A stretch of DNA of 64,000 nucleotides from an uncultured Bacteroidales bacterium (GCA_905234765.1 CAJOIF010000006.1:36830-100829), one strand, 5' to 3'. Positions 45,807-55,774 are shown, numbered from the stretch's first letter. Notes: a model not told the origin generated them from the sequence alone. Made by a program: numbers and translations.

Positions 45807-45814
45807 AGATTTGC
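45807..45814 (+). promoter_or_regulatory. Putative -7 element of the transketolase genes
   Basis: TAGATTTG lies 30 bases before the first transketolase ATG. Confidence 0.5.
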
Positions 45815-45844
45815 GGCAGAATTCTACAATTAAAACGCTTCACT

Positions 45845-46687
45845 ATGACTATTAACGAATTGGAAAGAATCGCCTCGCAGGTGCGTCGTGACATCATTCG
45901 TATGGTGCACGGGTGCCAGTCGGGACATCCAGGCGGTTCTTTGGGCGCTACCGACATTGTCACCGCCCTTTATTTCGACCAAATGCAAATCGACCCAACC
46001 CATTTCCGCATGGACGGTGACGGTGAGGATATGTTCTTCCTCTCCAATGGTCACATCAGCCCGATGTTCTACAGCATCTTGGCACGGCGTGGTTATTTTC
46101 CTGTCAGTGAACTGGCTACGTTCCGCCGTCTTGGTACCCGCTTGCAAGGTCATCCCACTACGGCGGAAGGGTTGCCAGGTGTCCGTATCGCATCGGGTTC
46201 ACTCGGGCAAGGGCTTTCCGTTGCCGTCGGTGCGGCACAAGCCAAGAAACTGAATGGTGACAAACACCTCGTCTTCGTTCTCATGGGTGACGGTGAGCAG
46301 GAGGAAGGCCAGATTTGGGAGGCCGCTATGTATGCCCCTGCCAAAGGCGTGGACAATCTTGTGGCCATTATTGATTATAACAAGAAACAGATTGACGGTT
46401 CCACGGACGATGTGATGAACCTCGGCGACATGCGCGCCAAATACGAGGCCTTCGGCTGGAAGGTCATTGAGATGAACGGAAACAAGATGCAGGAAGTTGT
46501 TGACACTTTGAACTTCGCCAGAAAAAATGCCTGTCAAGGCAAGCCTCAGCTTATCCTGGCTCATACAGAGATGGGTATGGGTGTCGACTTCATGATGGGT
46601 ACCCACAAATGGCACGGCACAGCCCCCAACGATGAGCAAGCCGCCAACGCACTCTCACAACTCAAAGAAACATTAGGAGATTATTGA
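45845..46687 (+). CDS. Transketolase, N-terminal (thiamine-binding) subunit
   Basis: The 280-residue subunit holds the thiamine diphosphate motif (GDGEQEEGQIWEAAMYAPAK, ending DYNKKQIDG). HGCQSGHPGGSLGATDIVTA near residue 24 is also typical. With the next gene it forms a split two-subunit transketolase of the pentose-phosphate pathway, which moves two-carbon units between sugar phosphates. The two genes are two bases apart. Confidence 0.95.
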   Translation: MTINELERIASQVRRDIIRMVHGCQSGHPGGSLGATDIVTALYFDQMQIDPTHFRMDGDGEDMFFLSNGHISPMFYSILARRGYFPVSELATFRRLGTRLQGHPTTAEGLPGVRIASGSLGQGLSVAVGAAQAKKLNGDKHLVFVLMGDGEQEEGQIWEAAMYAPAKGVDNLVAIIDYNKKQIDGSTDDVMNLGDMRAKYEAFGWKVIEMNGNKMQEVVDTLNFARKNACQGKPQLILAHTEMGMGVDFMMGTHKWHGTAPNDEQAANALSQLKETLGDY

Positions 46688-46688
46688 T

Positions 46689-47642
46689 ATGGACTTTATG
46701 ATTCAAAACCAAAAAGATACAAGATCGGGATTCGGTGAGGGCCTGCTTGAGGCGGGTCGCCGCAATCCAAAGGTGGTGGCTTTCTGTGCCGACCTCATCG
46801 GCTCGCTGAAGATGGGTGACTTCGTCAAGGAGTTCCCCAACCGTTTCTTTCAGACGGGCATCGCCGAAGCCAATATGATCGACATGGCGGCAGGCATGGC
46901 CTTGAGCGGTTTCGTGCCGTTCACGGGTACCTTCGCGGCTTTTTCAACGGGACGCGTTTACGACCAGATTCGCCAGAGTGTGGCTTATTCCAACAAGAAC
47001 GTGAAAATTGCTGCCTCTCACGCAGGTGTCACCCTTGGCGAGGATGGTGCCACACACCAAATCCTGGAGGACATCGGTATGATGAAGATGTTGCCCAATA
47101 TGACTGTTATCGTACCATGCGATTTCAACCAGACCAAAAACGCCACCATCGCTGCGGCCGAGTATGACGGACCGGTCTATCTGCGTTTTGGTCGCCCGAA
47201 AGTGCCGAATTTTACTCCCGTGGATGAGAAATTCATCATTGGTAAGGCACAGATGCTGCAGGAAGGCACCGACGTGACCATCTTCGCCTGCGGTCATCTC
47301 GTTTGGAAAGCTATTGAAGCCTTGCCGTTGCTTAAAAACAGAGGTATCAATGCAGAACTCATTAACATCCATACTATCAAGCCATTGGATGTGGAGGCAG
47401 TGTTGAAATCAGTGAAGAAAACCCGTTGTGTGGTCACGGCGGAGGAGCACCAACGCAATGGCGGCCTCGGCGACAGCATCGCTCAGGTGCTTGCGTTGAA
47501 CATGCCTTGTCCGATGGAGATGGTGGCCGTTGATGACGAGTTTGGCCAGAGCGGCACCCCTGACGAGTTGCTAAAAGCCTATCATCTCGACACCCCCGAC
47601 ATCGTGGAAGCAGTGAAAAAAGTTGTTGGGAGGAAGCAATAA
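46689..47642 (+). CDS. Transketolase, C-terminal subunit
   Basis: The 317-residue subunit has the pyrimidine-binding and C-terminal transketolase domains: FFQTGIAEANMIDMAAGMAL, SHAGVTLGEDGATHQILEDI and VTAEEHQRNGGLGDSIAQVL. The start at 46689 immediately follows the first subunit. Its 3' end is followed by a heptad-repeat hairpin rather than a classical terminator. Confidence 0.95.
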   Translation: MDFMIQNQKDTRSGFGEGLLEAGRRNPKVVAFCADLIGSLKMGDFVKEFPNRFFQTGIAEANMIDMAAGMALSGFVPFTGTFAAFSTGRVYDQIRQSVAYSNKNVKIAASHAGVTLGEDGATHQILEDIGMMKMLPNMTVIVPCDFNQTKNATIAAAEYDGPVYLRFGRPKVPNFTPVDEKFIIGKAQMLQEGTDVTIFACGHLVWKAIEALPLLKNRGINAELINIHTIKPLDVEAVLKSVKKTRCVVTAEEHQRNGGLGDSIAQVLALNMPCPMEMVAVDDEFGQSGTPDELLKAYHLDTPDIVEAVKKVVGRKQ

Positions 47643-47666
47643 AACATTAGAATTAACGATTATAAA

Positions 47667-47741
47667 GCTGTCAGCTATCAGCCATCAGCTATCAGCATGG
47701 TTTGATTGTTGCTGAGAACTGAAGGCTGATTGCTGAAAGCA
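47667..47741. repeat. Hairpin of GCNNTCA heptads between transketolase and phosphatase genes
   Basis: The left arm reads GCTGTCA, GCTATCA, GCCATCA, GCTATCA, GC from 47668. The right arm (about 47712-47741) is its imperfect inverse. The loop is about 14 bases. It is the same family as the repeats in the efflux operon. Confidence 0.8.
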
Positions 47742-47758
47742 AAACAAATCAATTCAAT

Positions 47759-48928
47759 ATGAAAAAACTATCTACATTATCCCTTATCGCCCTTGCTGTT
47801 TTGGGCATTTTGTCATCCTGCAACCAGAAAACCGAAGCCCAAGAGCCGCCCAAAGCCGTGAATGTCATCTATATGATTGGTGACGGTATGGCTTTGCCTC
47901 AGGTCTATGCGGCCATGCTTGCTTCGCATGAGTCGATGACCTTCTCTCAGTTCCCCTACATTGGTGTGGTCGACACCCATTCGGCCAGCAACGATATCAC
48001 TGATTCTTCCGCTGGAGGCACGGCCCTAGCCAGCGACCACAAGACCAAGAATGGTATGGTGGGTATGAATCCCGACACGATTCCTGTGAAGACCGTTTTG
48101 GAAGTACTTGCAGAACAAGGTAAGGAAACGGGTATCGTCGTGACGAGTTATGTCACCCATGCCACACCAGCCACTTTCTATGCCAAGGTGCCGCATCGTC
48201 GCCAGTATGAGGATATTGCCGTTCAAATGGCTGAAAACGAAAACATAAATCTCATTATTGGCGGTGGTATGAAGCATTTCAACCAACGGAAAGACAGTGT
48301 TAACCTTGTCGAGCGCATGGAGAACGAGTTGGGTTGGAAGGTTTATGATACTCTTGCTGACATTGATGTGACTTGCAAGAAATACGCAGTCATGGCCAAC
48401 GAAGACCATATGCCGCAGGCTGCTGAACGCGGCGATTTCTTGCCGCGTGCTGTGAAGACCGCCTTGCAGACCCTCGATGGGGCAGAGAACGGCTTCTTCC
48501 TCATGGTGGAAGGCTCGCAAATTGACTTTGCTTGCCATGCTAACGATTCCACTTGGATGATGGATGAGATGCTTGATTTCAACTACGCAATCCAAGTCGC
48601 ATTGAACTATGCCAAGGAACATGGCAACACTCTTGTTGTGGTCACTGCCGACCATGAGACGGGTGGCCTTACACTGCCCGATCCGCAAGGCAAGTACACC
48701 AATGTGACGTTCAATTATTCCACCAACAGCCACACCTGCCTGCCTGTGATGGTGTATGCCTATGGTCCTGGTGCTGAACAGTTTACGGGCTGGATGCAGA
48801 ATCGAGACCTTAAGGGCAAGATTCTGAACGCATGCGGTTTGGAGAATATCAGTGACAACCTCCCTGAACACGATGGCCCACAGATAAAAGCCGTTAAAGC
48901 CAATCTTGACTCCAACCGTAATAATTGA
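47759..48928 (+). CDS. Alkaline phosphatase, lipoprotein
   Basis: The 389-residue exported enzyme has a lipoprotein signal (LAVLGILSSC). The alkaline-phosphatase core shows the metal motif YMIGDGMALPQ near residue 38, the nucleophile D82-S83 in TDSSAGGTALA, and ADHETGGLTLPD with a metal-binding His near the C terminus. It hydrolyses phosphomonoesters outside the cytoplasm. A heptad-repeat hairpin lies just upstream, so its promoter may be inside or near it. The next gene overlaps by no more than a few bases. Confidence 0.92.
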   Translation: MKKLSTLSLIALAVLGILSSCNQKTEAQEPPKAVNVIYMIGDGMALPQVYAAMLASHESMTFSQFPYIGVVDTHSASNDITDSSAGGTALASDHKTKNGMVGMNPDTIPVKTVLEVLAEQGKETGIVVTSYVTHATPATFYAKVPHRRQYEDIAVQMAENENINLIIGGGMKHFNQRKDSVNLVERMENELGWKVYDTLADIDVTCKKYAVMANEDHMPQAAERGDFLPRAVKTALQTLDGAENGFFLMVEGSQIDFACHANDSTWMMDEMLDFNYAIQVALNYAKEHGNTLVVVTADHETGGLTLPDPQGKYTNVTFNYSTNSHTCLPVMVYAYGPGAEQFTGWMQNRDLKGKILNACGLENISDNLPEHDGPQIKAVKANLDSNRNN

Positions 48929-48939
48929 TTGCCAACTCA

Positions 48940-50895
48940 ATGAAACTTTCTGTCGTCATCGTCAACTATAACGTCGAGTATTTCCTCGAACAATGTCTGT
49001 ATTCGGTGCGTCGTGCCATGCAGGGCATTGAGGGCGAGGTGTTTGTTGTCGACAACAACTCCGTCGATGGCTCGTTGAAGATGTTGGCGCAGAAGTTTCC
49101 TGAAGTGAAAGTCATCGCCAATAAGGACAATGTAGGTTTTGCAAAGGCGAACAACCAGGCGATTCGTATTTCTACAGGGGAGTATGTGCTGTTGCTCAAT
49201 CCCGATACGGTGGTGGAGGACGACACCTTCTCGAAGTGCATTGTTTTTATGGACAGCCATCCCGATGCGGGCGGTCTCGGTGTGAAGATGGTGGACGGCA
49301 AGGGACAGTTCCTGCCAGAGTCAAAGCGAGGACTGCCCACGGCCAAGACCGCGTTCTACAAGATGTTCGGCTTGTGCAAGCTCTTCCCGCATAGCAAACG
49401 TTTTGCAAGGTATTATATGGGACATCTCTCCAACGATGAGACTAACGAAGTGGAGATTCTGGCAGGTGCTTTTATGCTCATGCGGAAAGAGACGCTTGAT
49501 AAGGTTGGTCTGTTGGACGAAACCTTCTTTATGTATGGCGAGGATATCGACCTGTCGTACCGCATAACACAAGGTGGTTACAAAAACTATTATTTCCCTG
49601 AGACGCGCATCATCCATTACAAGGGCGAGAGCACCAAGAAAACCAGCGTGAATTATGTGTTCGTGTTTTATCGTGCCATGGAAATCTTTGCCAAGAAGCA
49701 CTTTGGTGGTTCTTGGGCCAAGTCGTTCTCTTTCCTTATTAATATGGCCATCTATCTCAAGGCATTTCTCGCTTTGGTGTCTCAGTTTTTCCACAAGGCG
49801 GCTATCCCGTTCCTTGATGCTGTTTTGGGCTATGGTGGCTTGGCTACCATCAGCTATTTGTGGGGCCATGGTACGATTTACGAAGGGAGTGGCACCTATC
49901 CAATTCTGCTTTTTGCCGCAGTCTTGCCCGCTTACATCTTAATATGGCTTTTATCAACTTATTTTTCAGGAGGTTACGATAAGCCTTATGGTATCGCGAA
50001 GGCTGTTTTGGGTGTGGCATTTGGTAGTGCCGTTATCCTGGTGCTATATGCCTTGTTGCCTGAGAGTCTGCGTTTTTCAAGGGCTTTGATTCTCTTTGGC
50101 ATGGTTTGGCTGGCCTTGGAGATGAGCCTCACACGCTTCATCGGCATTTTGCTCGGCAACGAGAACTTCCAGTCGAAGCGGACGGAGAAAAAACGTTTTT
50201 TGGTCATTGGGAGCCCTGAGGAGACGCAACGGGTTAATTCCATATTGGAGAGCACTTCCATCAAGCCGGATTTCATCGGTTTGGTGAGTTCGGAAACCCA
50301 AGGGGAGGCACCCGAAGGCTTTGTCGGCAACCTTGCGCAAGTGCCTGATATCATTGAGATTTACAAGATTACGGAGGTCATCTTCTGCTCAAAAGACGTT
50401 CCGCATCAGATTATCATCGACAAGATGGTGGACTGGCATGCTTCCAATGTGGACTATAAGATTGCTCCTGAGGATAGTTTGTCCATCATCGGCAGCAACA
50501 GCATCAACACACGCGGCGACCTCTACACCGTTGATATTAAGGCCATTGACACCAAGTCCAACCGTCGCAACAAACGCCTCTTCGATGTGTTGATGAGTGT
50601 ATTCAGCATCGTGTTTTGGCTGCCTTTGGCCTTGGTGGTGAAGCAACCAGTAAAGTTTTTGAGAAATGCCGTTTTGGTGCTCATCGGGCGCCGTACGTGG
50701 GTGGGCTATTGCTCGCCTGCCGACGAGATGCAGAAACTTCCCAAAATTTGTAAAGGAGTATATCATCCGGCCTCACACCTCGAAAAAACGGTTACGGAGC
50801 CTGATTTCATCAACCAGTTGAATCTGCTCTACGCCCGCGACTACACGGTTTGGAAAGATGCTGAAATATTCTTTCGCTCAGTAACAGCGAAGTGA
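48940..50895 (+). CDS. GT2 glycosyltransferase fused to a membrane sugar-transferase-like part
   Basis: The 651-residue protein starts at MKLSVVIVNYNVEYFLEQCL. Residues 1-250 are a GT2 rhamnosyltransferase-like domain (VVDNNSVDGSL, NVGFAKANNQ, LLLNPDTVVEDD, YGEDIDLSYR). Residues about 275-410 contain several transmembrane helices. From about 415 comes a Rossmann-like segment (KRFLVIGSPEETQRVNSILE) and a C-terminal region resembling polyprenyl sugar-phosphate transferases (RRNKRLFDVLMSVFSIVFWL). The order suggests a one-chain enzyme that primes and extends a surface glycan; the C-terminal transferase motif is incomplete, so that half may be inactive. It is convergent with the DUF3667 gene. Confidence 0.82.
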   Translation: MKLSVVIVNYNVEYFLEQCLYSVRRAMQGIEGEVFVVDNNSVDGSLKMLAQKFPEVKVIANKDNVGFAKANNQAIRISTGEYVLLLNPDTVVEDDTFSKCIVFMDSHPDAGGLGVKMVDGKGQFLPESKRGLPTAKTAFYKMFGLCKLFPHSKRFARYYMGHLSNDETNEVEILAGAFMLMRKETLDKVGLLDETFFMYGEDIDLSYRITQGGYKNYYFPETRIIHYKGESTKKTSVNYVFVFYRAMEIFAKKHFGGSWAKSFSFLINMAIYLKAFLALVSQFFHKAAIPFLDAVLGYGGLATISYLWGHGTIYEGSGTYPILLFAAVLPAYILIWLLSTYFSGGYDKPYGIAKAVLGVAFGSAVILVLYALLPESLRFSRALILFGMVWLALEMSLTRFIGILLGNENFQSKRTEKKRFLVIGSPEETQRVNSILESTSIKPDFIGLVSSETQGEAPEGFVGNLAQVPDIIEIYKITEVIFCSKDVPHQIIIDKMVDWHASNVDYKIAPEDSLSIIGSNSINTRGDLYTVDIKAIDTKSNRRNKRLFDVLMSVFSIVFWLPLALVVKQPVKFLRNAVLVLIGRRTWVGYCSPADEMQKLPKICKGVYHPASHLEKTVTEPDFINQLNLLYARDYTVWKDAEIFFRSVTAK

Positions 50896-50897
50896 TT

Positions 50898-51731
50898 TTA
50901 TTTCAGATACTTGAAGACAAAAAAGAATGAGATGGCGAGGATAACGATGACCGATATTATTCCAAGTATAAGGTAATAAAGGGCGACGGTCAGAGTGCTA
51001 CGCCAAATCGTTTTTACCGTGCTGAATCCCATCATTTTTCTGAAGCAAGCGGTCAAGGCTATGATGATGGCAACAGGCTCAAAGACCGCCATTTTCCCGT
51101 AAAAGTCAGGTGAAAAGGGATAAATGAGGTTAATGACGCATCGGTAAAGCACCAACATCACCATTGCGTAGACAATGGCGACGATGTATTCGGCACGGTT
51201 ATAGCGTTTCCGGTTTTGCTTGCCGTAACATCGCCTTGCCGCAATGACGAACAAAGGCAGGGTGAGCATATAACACAGCGTGTAATGGTTGAGGTAAAAG
51301 TGGAACGCATTGATGAAGAGTCGGTTGATTTCGAGAGAAATCTGCTCATTTGTTGTGGCATTGTCGGATAAATTCAAATCCATGTCGGTTGTTATTCCAC
51401 CTTTACTGCCTGTAAGGCTAAAGATTAGGATGTATAGGGTTAAGGTCAGAAACAACATAGGGAAGGGGGAGACATACTTTTTACGCTTCCCATCGAGGTT
51501 TTCTACAATCATCTTTCCGGGACGCGAAAACAGGTTCTTGAAGGTGTAGGCAATGCCTCCATCCCTGCCTAAAATGGCCGCGAGGAGGTTCTCCCCGATG
51601 AATTTCAGTGTGAATCGTCCCGTTTCGGCGCTTTGTCCGCACTCAGGACAGAACTTGCCCTCGAACTCGGTGCCACAGTTGAGGCATTTTGTGGTTTTGG
51701 CTTCGGTTTCAGTTTGGATTTCAGTTTGCAT
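50898..51731 (-). CDS. DUF3667 zinc-ribbon membrane protein
   Basis: The 277-residue protein starts at the ATG at 51731 (MQTEIQTETEAKTTKC). It has an N-terminal zinc ribbon (CLNCGTEFEGKFCPECGQSA) and a conserved amphipathic block (LGRDGGIAYTFKNLFSRPGK). Four to five transmembrane helices follow. This is the DUF3667 family of Bacteroidota, of unknown function. The longer frame upstream, to 52049, lies across the Fic gene and is not coding. Confidence 0.85.
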   Translation of the reverse strand: MQTEIQTETEAKTTKCLNCGTEFEGKFCPECGQSAETGRFTLKFIGENLLAAILGRDGGIAYTFKNLFSRPGKMIVENLDGKRKKYVSPFPMLFLTLTLYILIFSLTGSKGGITTDMDLNLSDNATTNEQISLEINRLFINAFHFYLNHYTLCYMLTLPLFVIAARRCYGKQNRKRYNRAEYIVAIVYAMVMLVLYRCVINLIYPFSPDFYGKMAVFEPVAIIIALTACFRKMMGFSTVKTIWRSTLTVALYYLILGIISVIVILAISFFFVFKYLK

Positions 51732-51752
51732 GATGAGCCGTGTTTGATTGGG

Positions 51753-51760
51753 CAAAATTA
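51753..51760 (-). promoter_or_regulatory. Putative -7 element of the DUF3667 gene
   Basis: TAATTTTG on the minus strand lies 21 bases before the ATG at 51731. Confidence 0.45.
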
Positions 51761-51825
51761 GAAATAATTTGTCAAAATATCGGTGGAAATCTTTAATGGA
51801 TAGGGATGTTGAATGGATAAATCTG

Positions 51826-51833
51826 TATTTTTG
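51826..51833 (+). promoter_or_regulatory. Putative -7 element of the Fic gene
   Basis: TATTTTTG lies 22 bases before the ATG at 51856. Confidence 0.5.
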
Positions 51834-51855
51834 TAGGTCATTAAACCATGTTGCT

Positions 51856-52896
51856 ATGAAACAAGAAGATTTTGACGAGTATATCCGACAGGTCGAGCCA
51901 TCGGCGCAGGAAAGTGCGGCGGCTTGGCAGACTGCCATTGGGTTGCAGCAGGTGGATGGACTGAAGCCTTCCCAGTATCTGCTTGATGTAGCACGCCGCA
52001 ACATTGAAGGCGACATTACCATCGACGAAGTGAGGCAACTTCTTGACACTTACTATAGCAGCAAGACCAACCGTACGCCGATGGATGACGATGCCGCCGA
52101 GTGCGACAAGGCATCGGCCAATATCAAGAAGATTCTCTCTACCAGGACTTTCGCCTTCAACACCAATGGTTTTGTGGCAACTCATCGCCGTATATTTGAG
52201 GGCGTGTACAAACATGCCGGCGAGCTTCGTCAGTTCGACATCACCAAAAAGGAATGGGTGCTTAAGGGCGACACGGTCAATTACCTGAATTGGGAAGACC
52301 TGCGACGCGCCATAGACTATGACATTCAGCAGGAACGTGAATTTAGCTACAAGGGTTTAACCGAAGAAGAAAAAGTGCGCCATATTTGCCAATTCGTTTC
52401 AGGATTGTGGCAGATCCATCCATTCCGAGAGGGGAATACGCGCACAACGGCTGTGTTCACCATTCAATATCTACGTTCTTTGGGTTATGAGACAACCAAC
52501 GATATGTTCAAAGAACATTCATGGTACTTCCGCAATGCGTTGGTCCGTGCCAACTACAAGAATGCTCGGCTTGGCATCGACTATGACTTTAACTTCCTTG
52601 AACGTTTCTTCCGTAACCTGTTGCTGAACGAAAACAATGAGTTAAGGAATCGTTACATGCTCATTAATGCGCCCGAAGGATGGGAACCCGCCGACGATAA
52701 ATCTAAAACAACCGACGATAAACCGACGATAATTTTGGCCTATCTCAAAGAAAAAGGCAGTTGCAAGACATCGGAGTTATCGGCAATCCTTGGCTTAAAG
52801 CCAACGCAGACCAAGGCCTATCTTTACCAGTTGTTGCACGAGGGCAAAATTGTGGCGCAGGGAGCGAACAAAAACAGAACTTATAGTTTAGCATAA
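51856..52896 (+). CDS. Fic-domain AMP/nucleotidyl-transferase with N-terminal antitoxin-like part
   Basis: The 346-residue protein has the Fic motif HPFREGNTR at residues 188-196, with catalytic H188. Its N terminus (AIGLQQVDGLKPSQYLLDVA and RRNIEGDITIDEVRQLL) resembles VbhA-type antitoxins fused to Fic proteins, including E51-G52 of the inhibitory helix. The usual Ser/Thr four residues before that Glu is Arg47. A C-terminal winged-helix segment (KTSELSAILGLKPTQTKAYL) ends the protein. Fic proteins AMPylate targets such as DNA gyrase. The start at 51856 fits the promoter. Confidence 0.9.
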   Translation: MKQEDFDEYIRQVEPSAQESAAAWQTAIGLQQVDGLKPSQYLLDVARRNIEGDITIDEVRQLLDTYYSSKTNRTPMDDDAAECDKASANIKKILSTRTFAFNTNGFVATHRRIFEGVYKHAGELRQFDITKKEWVLKGDTVNYLNWEDLRRAIDYDIQQEREFSYKGLTEEEKVRHICQFVSGLWQIHPFREGNTRTTAVFTIQYLRSLGYETTNDMFKEHSWYFRNALVRANYKNARLGIDYDFNFLERFFRNLLLNENNELRNRYMLINAPEGWEPADDKSKTTDDKPTIILAYLKEKGSCKTSELSAILGLKPTQTKAYLYQLLHEGKIVAQGANKNRTYSLA

Positions 52897-53019
52897 GACG
52901 ATTATTCAATTTGTCATTTTGTCATAAACTCTAACCATAACTCTTTGATTTACCGACAATTTGTCATAAATCAAGCCAAATTTACATTGCGTATGGATTG
53001 GCCGCGATTTTGATGAATT

Positions 53020-53083
53020 GGGACGCGTGACTGCGAAATGCAGGACACAATACTAGTCTCGTGTCCCGCAGTCTCGCAGTCCC
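53020..53083. repeat. Imperfect hairpin upstream of clpB
   Basis: GACTGCGA (53029-53036) pairs with TCGCAGTC (53074-53081), and GGACAC (53043-53048) pairs with GTGTCC (53061-53066). GGGAC and GTCCC lie at the outer ends. The right arm repeats CGCAGTCT/CGCAGTCC. It may lie in the clpB leader. Confidence 0.7.
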
Positions 53084-53121
53084 AAAGTCAAAAAAAGAAA
53101 CAAAGAAAGGAGAACCATAAT

Positions 53122-55710
53122 ATGAACTTCAACCAATTCACCATCAAATCACAGGAAGCCATCCAGAAGGCGTTGGAGATTGCGCAGTCGCACCAATGCC
53201 AGACCATTGAGAGCTTCCACCTGTTGAAGGGTATGCTGTTGAGCGACGATTACCTGATTCCCAACCTGATGAAAAAGTTGGGAGTCAATGTCAGCCGCCT
53301 CAACGATGCCCTTGACCAGACCATCAATTCGCAGCCGCGCAGTAGTGGTACGGATATGTATTATTCTTCGGAAGTCAGCAGGGTGTTTACTGAAGCCACC
53401 AACTTGGCCAAGAAGATGGGCGACGATTACGCTTCCATCGAGCACTTGCTGCTGGCAGTTTTTGAGAGCAATGGCATCGCTTCGCAGCTGATGAAGGACC
53501 AAGGCATCCGCAAGGACGACCTCGAAAAGGCCATCATGCAGTTCCGCAAGGGCAAGAAGGTCGATTCGCAAGATGCCGAACAGAACTACGACTCGCTTAA
53601 CCGTTTCGCCAAGAACCTCAACGATTTGGCGCGCGAAGGCAAACTCGATCCGGTCATCGGCCGTGATGAGGAAATCCGTCGTGTGTTACAAATCCTGAGC
53701 CGACGCACGAAGAACAACCCTATCTTGATAGGTGAGCCGGGCGTGGGTAAGACCGCTATCGTGGAGGGTTTGGCCCAACGTATCGTCAATCGCGATGTGC
53801 CCGAGAACTTGAAAAGCAAGACTGTGTTCAGTTTGGACATGGGCGCTCTGCTTGCCGGCGCGAAATACAAAGGCGAGTTTGAGGAACGTCTGAAAAATGT
53901 CGTCAAGGAAGTCGTGGACAGCGACGGCGAAGTCATCCTGTTCATCGATGAAATCCATACCTTGGTCGGTGCGGGTGGCGGCGAAGGCGCCATGGACGCG
54001 GCCAACATCCTGAAGCCGGCCCTGTCGCGTGGCGAACTGCGTGCCATCGGTGCCACCACCTTGAAGGAATACCAGCAGTATTTCGAGAAGGACAAGGCGT
54101 TGGAGCGTCGTTTCCAGAAAGTGCTCATCGACGAGCCTGACGAGGCTTCTGCCATCAGCATCCTCCGTGGCTTGAAGGAGCGTTACGAGACACACCACCA
54201 CATCCGAATCTTGGACGAGGCCATCATCGCCGCCGTGCAGCTGTCGGTGCGTTACATCAGCGACCGTTTCCTGCCCGACAAGGCCATCGACCTGATTGAC
54301 GAGGCCGCCTCGCGTTTGCGTTTGCAAATCGACTCGATGCCAGAGGAATTGGAGGACGTTGAGCGCGCCATCCGTCAGCTGGAGATTGAGCGCGAGGCCA
54401 TCAAACGTGAGAACGACACCAAGAAAGTGGAGGAGATAGGGAAGGAGCTGGCCGAGCTGAACGACAAGCGTTCCGCCATCAAGGCGAAATGGGAGACCGA
54501 GCGTAATTACGTGGAACTCATTCAGAAGGAAAAGAGCAATATCGAGACCTACAAGCACCAGGCCGAGGTGGCCGAACGCGATGGCGACTATGGCCGTGTG
54601 GCTGAACTGCGTTACGGCAAGATTCGCGAGGCAGAGGCTGCCATCGAGAAGGCCAAGGCAGACCTGAATGCAGCACAAGGCGACCATCCGTTGGTGGATG
54701 AGGAAGTCAGCGCCGACGACGTGGCTGAAATTGTGTCACGTTGGACGGGCATCCCCGTGAACAAGATGATGCAAAGTGAGCGCGAGAAGCTGTTGCACCT
54801 TGAGGACGAGCTGCACAAACGTGTGGTGGGCCAAGATGAGGCCATCACTGCCGTCAGCGATGCTATCCGTCGTAGCCGTGCGGGCTTGCAGGATGCCAAA
54901 CGTCCTATAGGTTCTTTCATCTTCATGGGTACCACGGGCGTGGGTAAAACCGAGTTGGCCAAGGCATTGGCCGAGTTCCTGTTCGACGACGAGAACGCCA
55001 TGGTGCGTATCGACATGTCGGAGTATCAGGAGCGTCACACGGTGTCGCGACTCATTGGAGCGCCTCCAGGATATGTGGGCTATGAAGAGAGTGGCCAACT
55101 GACCGAGGCTGTGCGTCGTAAGCCTTACTCCGTCATTCTGTTGGATGAAATCGAAAAGGCTCACCCTGATGTGTTCAACATCCTGCTGCAAGTGCTTGAC
55201 GACGGCCGTCTGACCGACAACAAGGGCCGTACCGTCGATTTCAAGAACACCATCGTCATCATGACCTCCAACATCGGCGCCAATGTCATCCAGGACAACT
55301 TTGCCCGTTTGACTGACAGCAATGCCGAGGAAGTCTTTGAGAAGACCCGCAACGAGGTGATGGAGCAGCTGAAGCAGTTCATGCGGCCTGAGTTCCTGAA
55401 CCGTGTCGATGACATCATCATGTTCAAGCCTTTGGACGAGAACCAGATTGCCGACATCGTGAGGATGCAGTTCCGCAGCGTGCAGAAGATGCTGGCCGCC
55501 AACGACATCCGTATCGACATTACCGATGCCGCCGTCGACTTCATCGCAAGCCAAAGCTACAACCCGCAGTACGGTGCGCGTCCCGTGAAGCGTATGATGC
55601 AGCGTGAGTTGCTCAATTCGCTGTCGAAGATGATTCTGGCTGAATCGGTCGACAAATCCAAGACCATTATCGTGGATGTGAATGGCGATGGACTGATTTT
55701 CAGGAATTAA
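53122..55710 (+). CDS. clpB: ATP-dependent disaggregase ClpB
   Basis: The 862-residue protein starts at [20 protein letters not shown], with AAAGGAGA as ribosome binding site 8 to 15 bases upstream. It has the Clp N domain, AAA1 Walker A (GEPGVGKTA, about residue 205), a middle coiled coil of about 130 residues that distinguishes ClpB from ClpA/C, and AAA2 Walker A (GTTGVGKTE, about residue 605). It rescues aggregated proteins with DnaK. The C terminus ends GDGLIFRN. An almost identical but diverged copy of its last 41 codons occurs at 57219. Confidence 0.96.
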   Translation: MNFNQFTIKSQEAIQKALEIAQSHQCQTIESFHLLKGMLLSDDYLIPNLMKKLGVNVSRLNDALDQTINSQPRSSGTDMYYSSEVSRVFTEATNLAKKMGDDYASIEHLLLAVFESNGIASQLMKDQGIRKDDLEKAIMQFRKGKKVDSQDAEQNYDSLNRFAKNLNDLAREGKLDPVIGRDEEIRRVLQILSRRTKNNPILIGEPGVGKTAIVEGLAQRIVNRDVPENLKSKTVFSLDMGALLAGAKYKGEFEERLKNVVKEVVDSDGEVILFIDEIHTLVGAGGGEGAMDAANILKPALSRGELRAIGATTLKEYQQYFEKDKALERRFQKVLIDEPDEASAISILRGLKERYETHHHIRILDEAIIAAVQLSVRYISDRFLPDKAIDLIDEAASRLRLQIDSMPEELEDVERAIRQLEIEREAIKRENDTKKVEEIGKELAELNDKRSAIKAKWETERNYVELIQKEKSNIETYKHQAEVAERDGDYGRVAELRYGKIREAEAAIEKAKADLNAAQGDHPLVDEEVSADDVAEIVSRWTGIPVNKMMQSEREKLLHLEDELHKRVVGQDEAITAVSDAIRRSRAGLQDAKRPIGSFIFMGTTGVGKTELAKALAEFLFDDENAMVRIDMSEYQERHTVSRLIGAPPGYVGYEESGQLTEAVRRKPYSVILLDEIEKAHPDVFNILLQVLDDGRLTDNKGRTVDFKNTIVIMTSNIGANVIQDNFARLTDSNAEEVFEKTRNEVMEQLKQFMRPEFLNRVDDIIMFKPLDENQIADIVRMQFRSVQKMLAANDIRIDITDAAVDFIASQSYNPQYGARPVKRMMQRELLNSLSKMILAESVDKSKTIIVDVNGDGLIFRN

Positions 55711-55731
55711 AAGCCTTTGCCAGTTCAAACG

Positions 55732-55770
55732 AAAAGCCAAGGAGCGCGAAAGTGCTTCTTGGCTTTTTTT
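55732..55770 (+). terminator. Rho-independent terminator after clpB
   Basis: AAAAGCCAAGGAGC and GCTTCTTGGCTTTT form a 14-bp stem with one G-U pair, an 8-base loop and a T run. Confidence 0.88.
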
Positions 55771-55774
55771 ATTC

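Noticed and set aside
53686..54687. Long open frame (333 codons) on the minus strand opposite clpB
   Set aside because: It is a shadow of the highly conserved clpB reading frame; its composition shows no protein-like domain.
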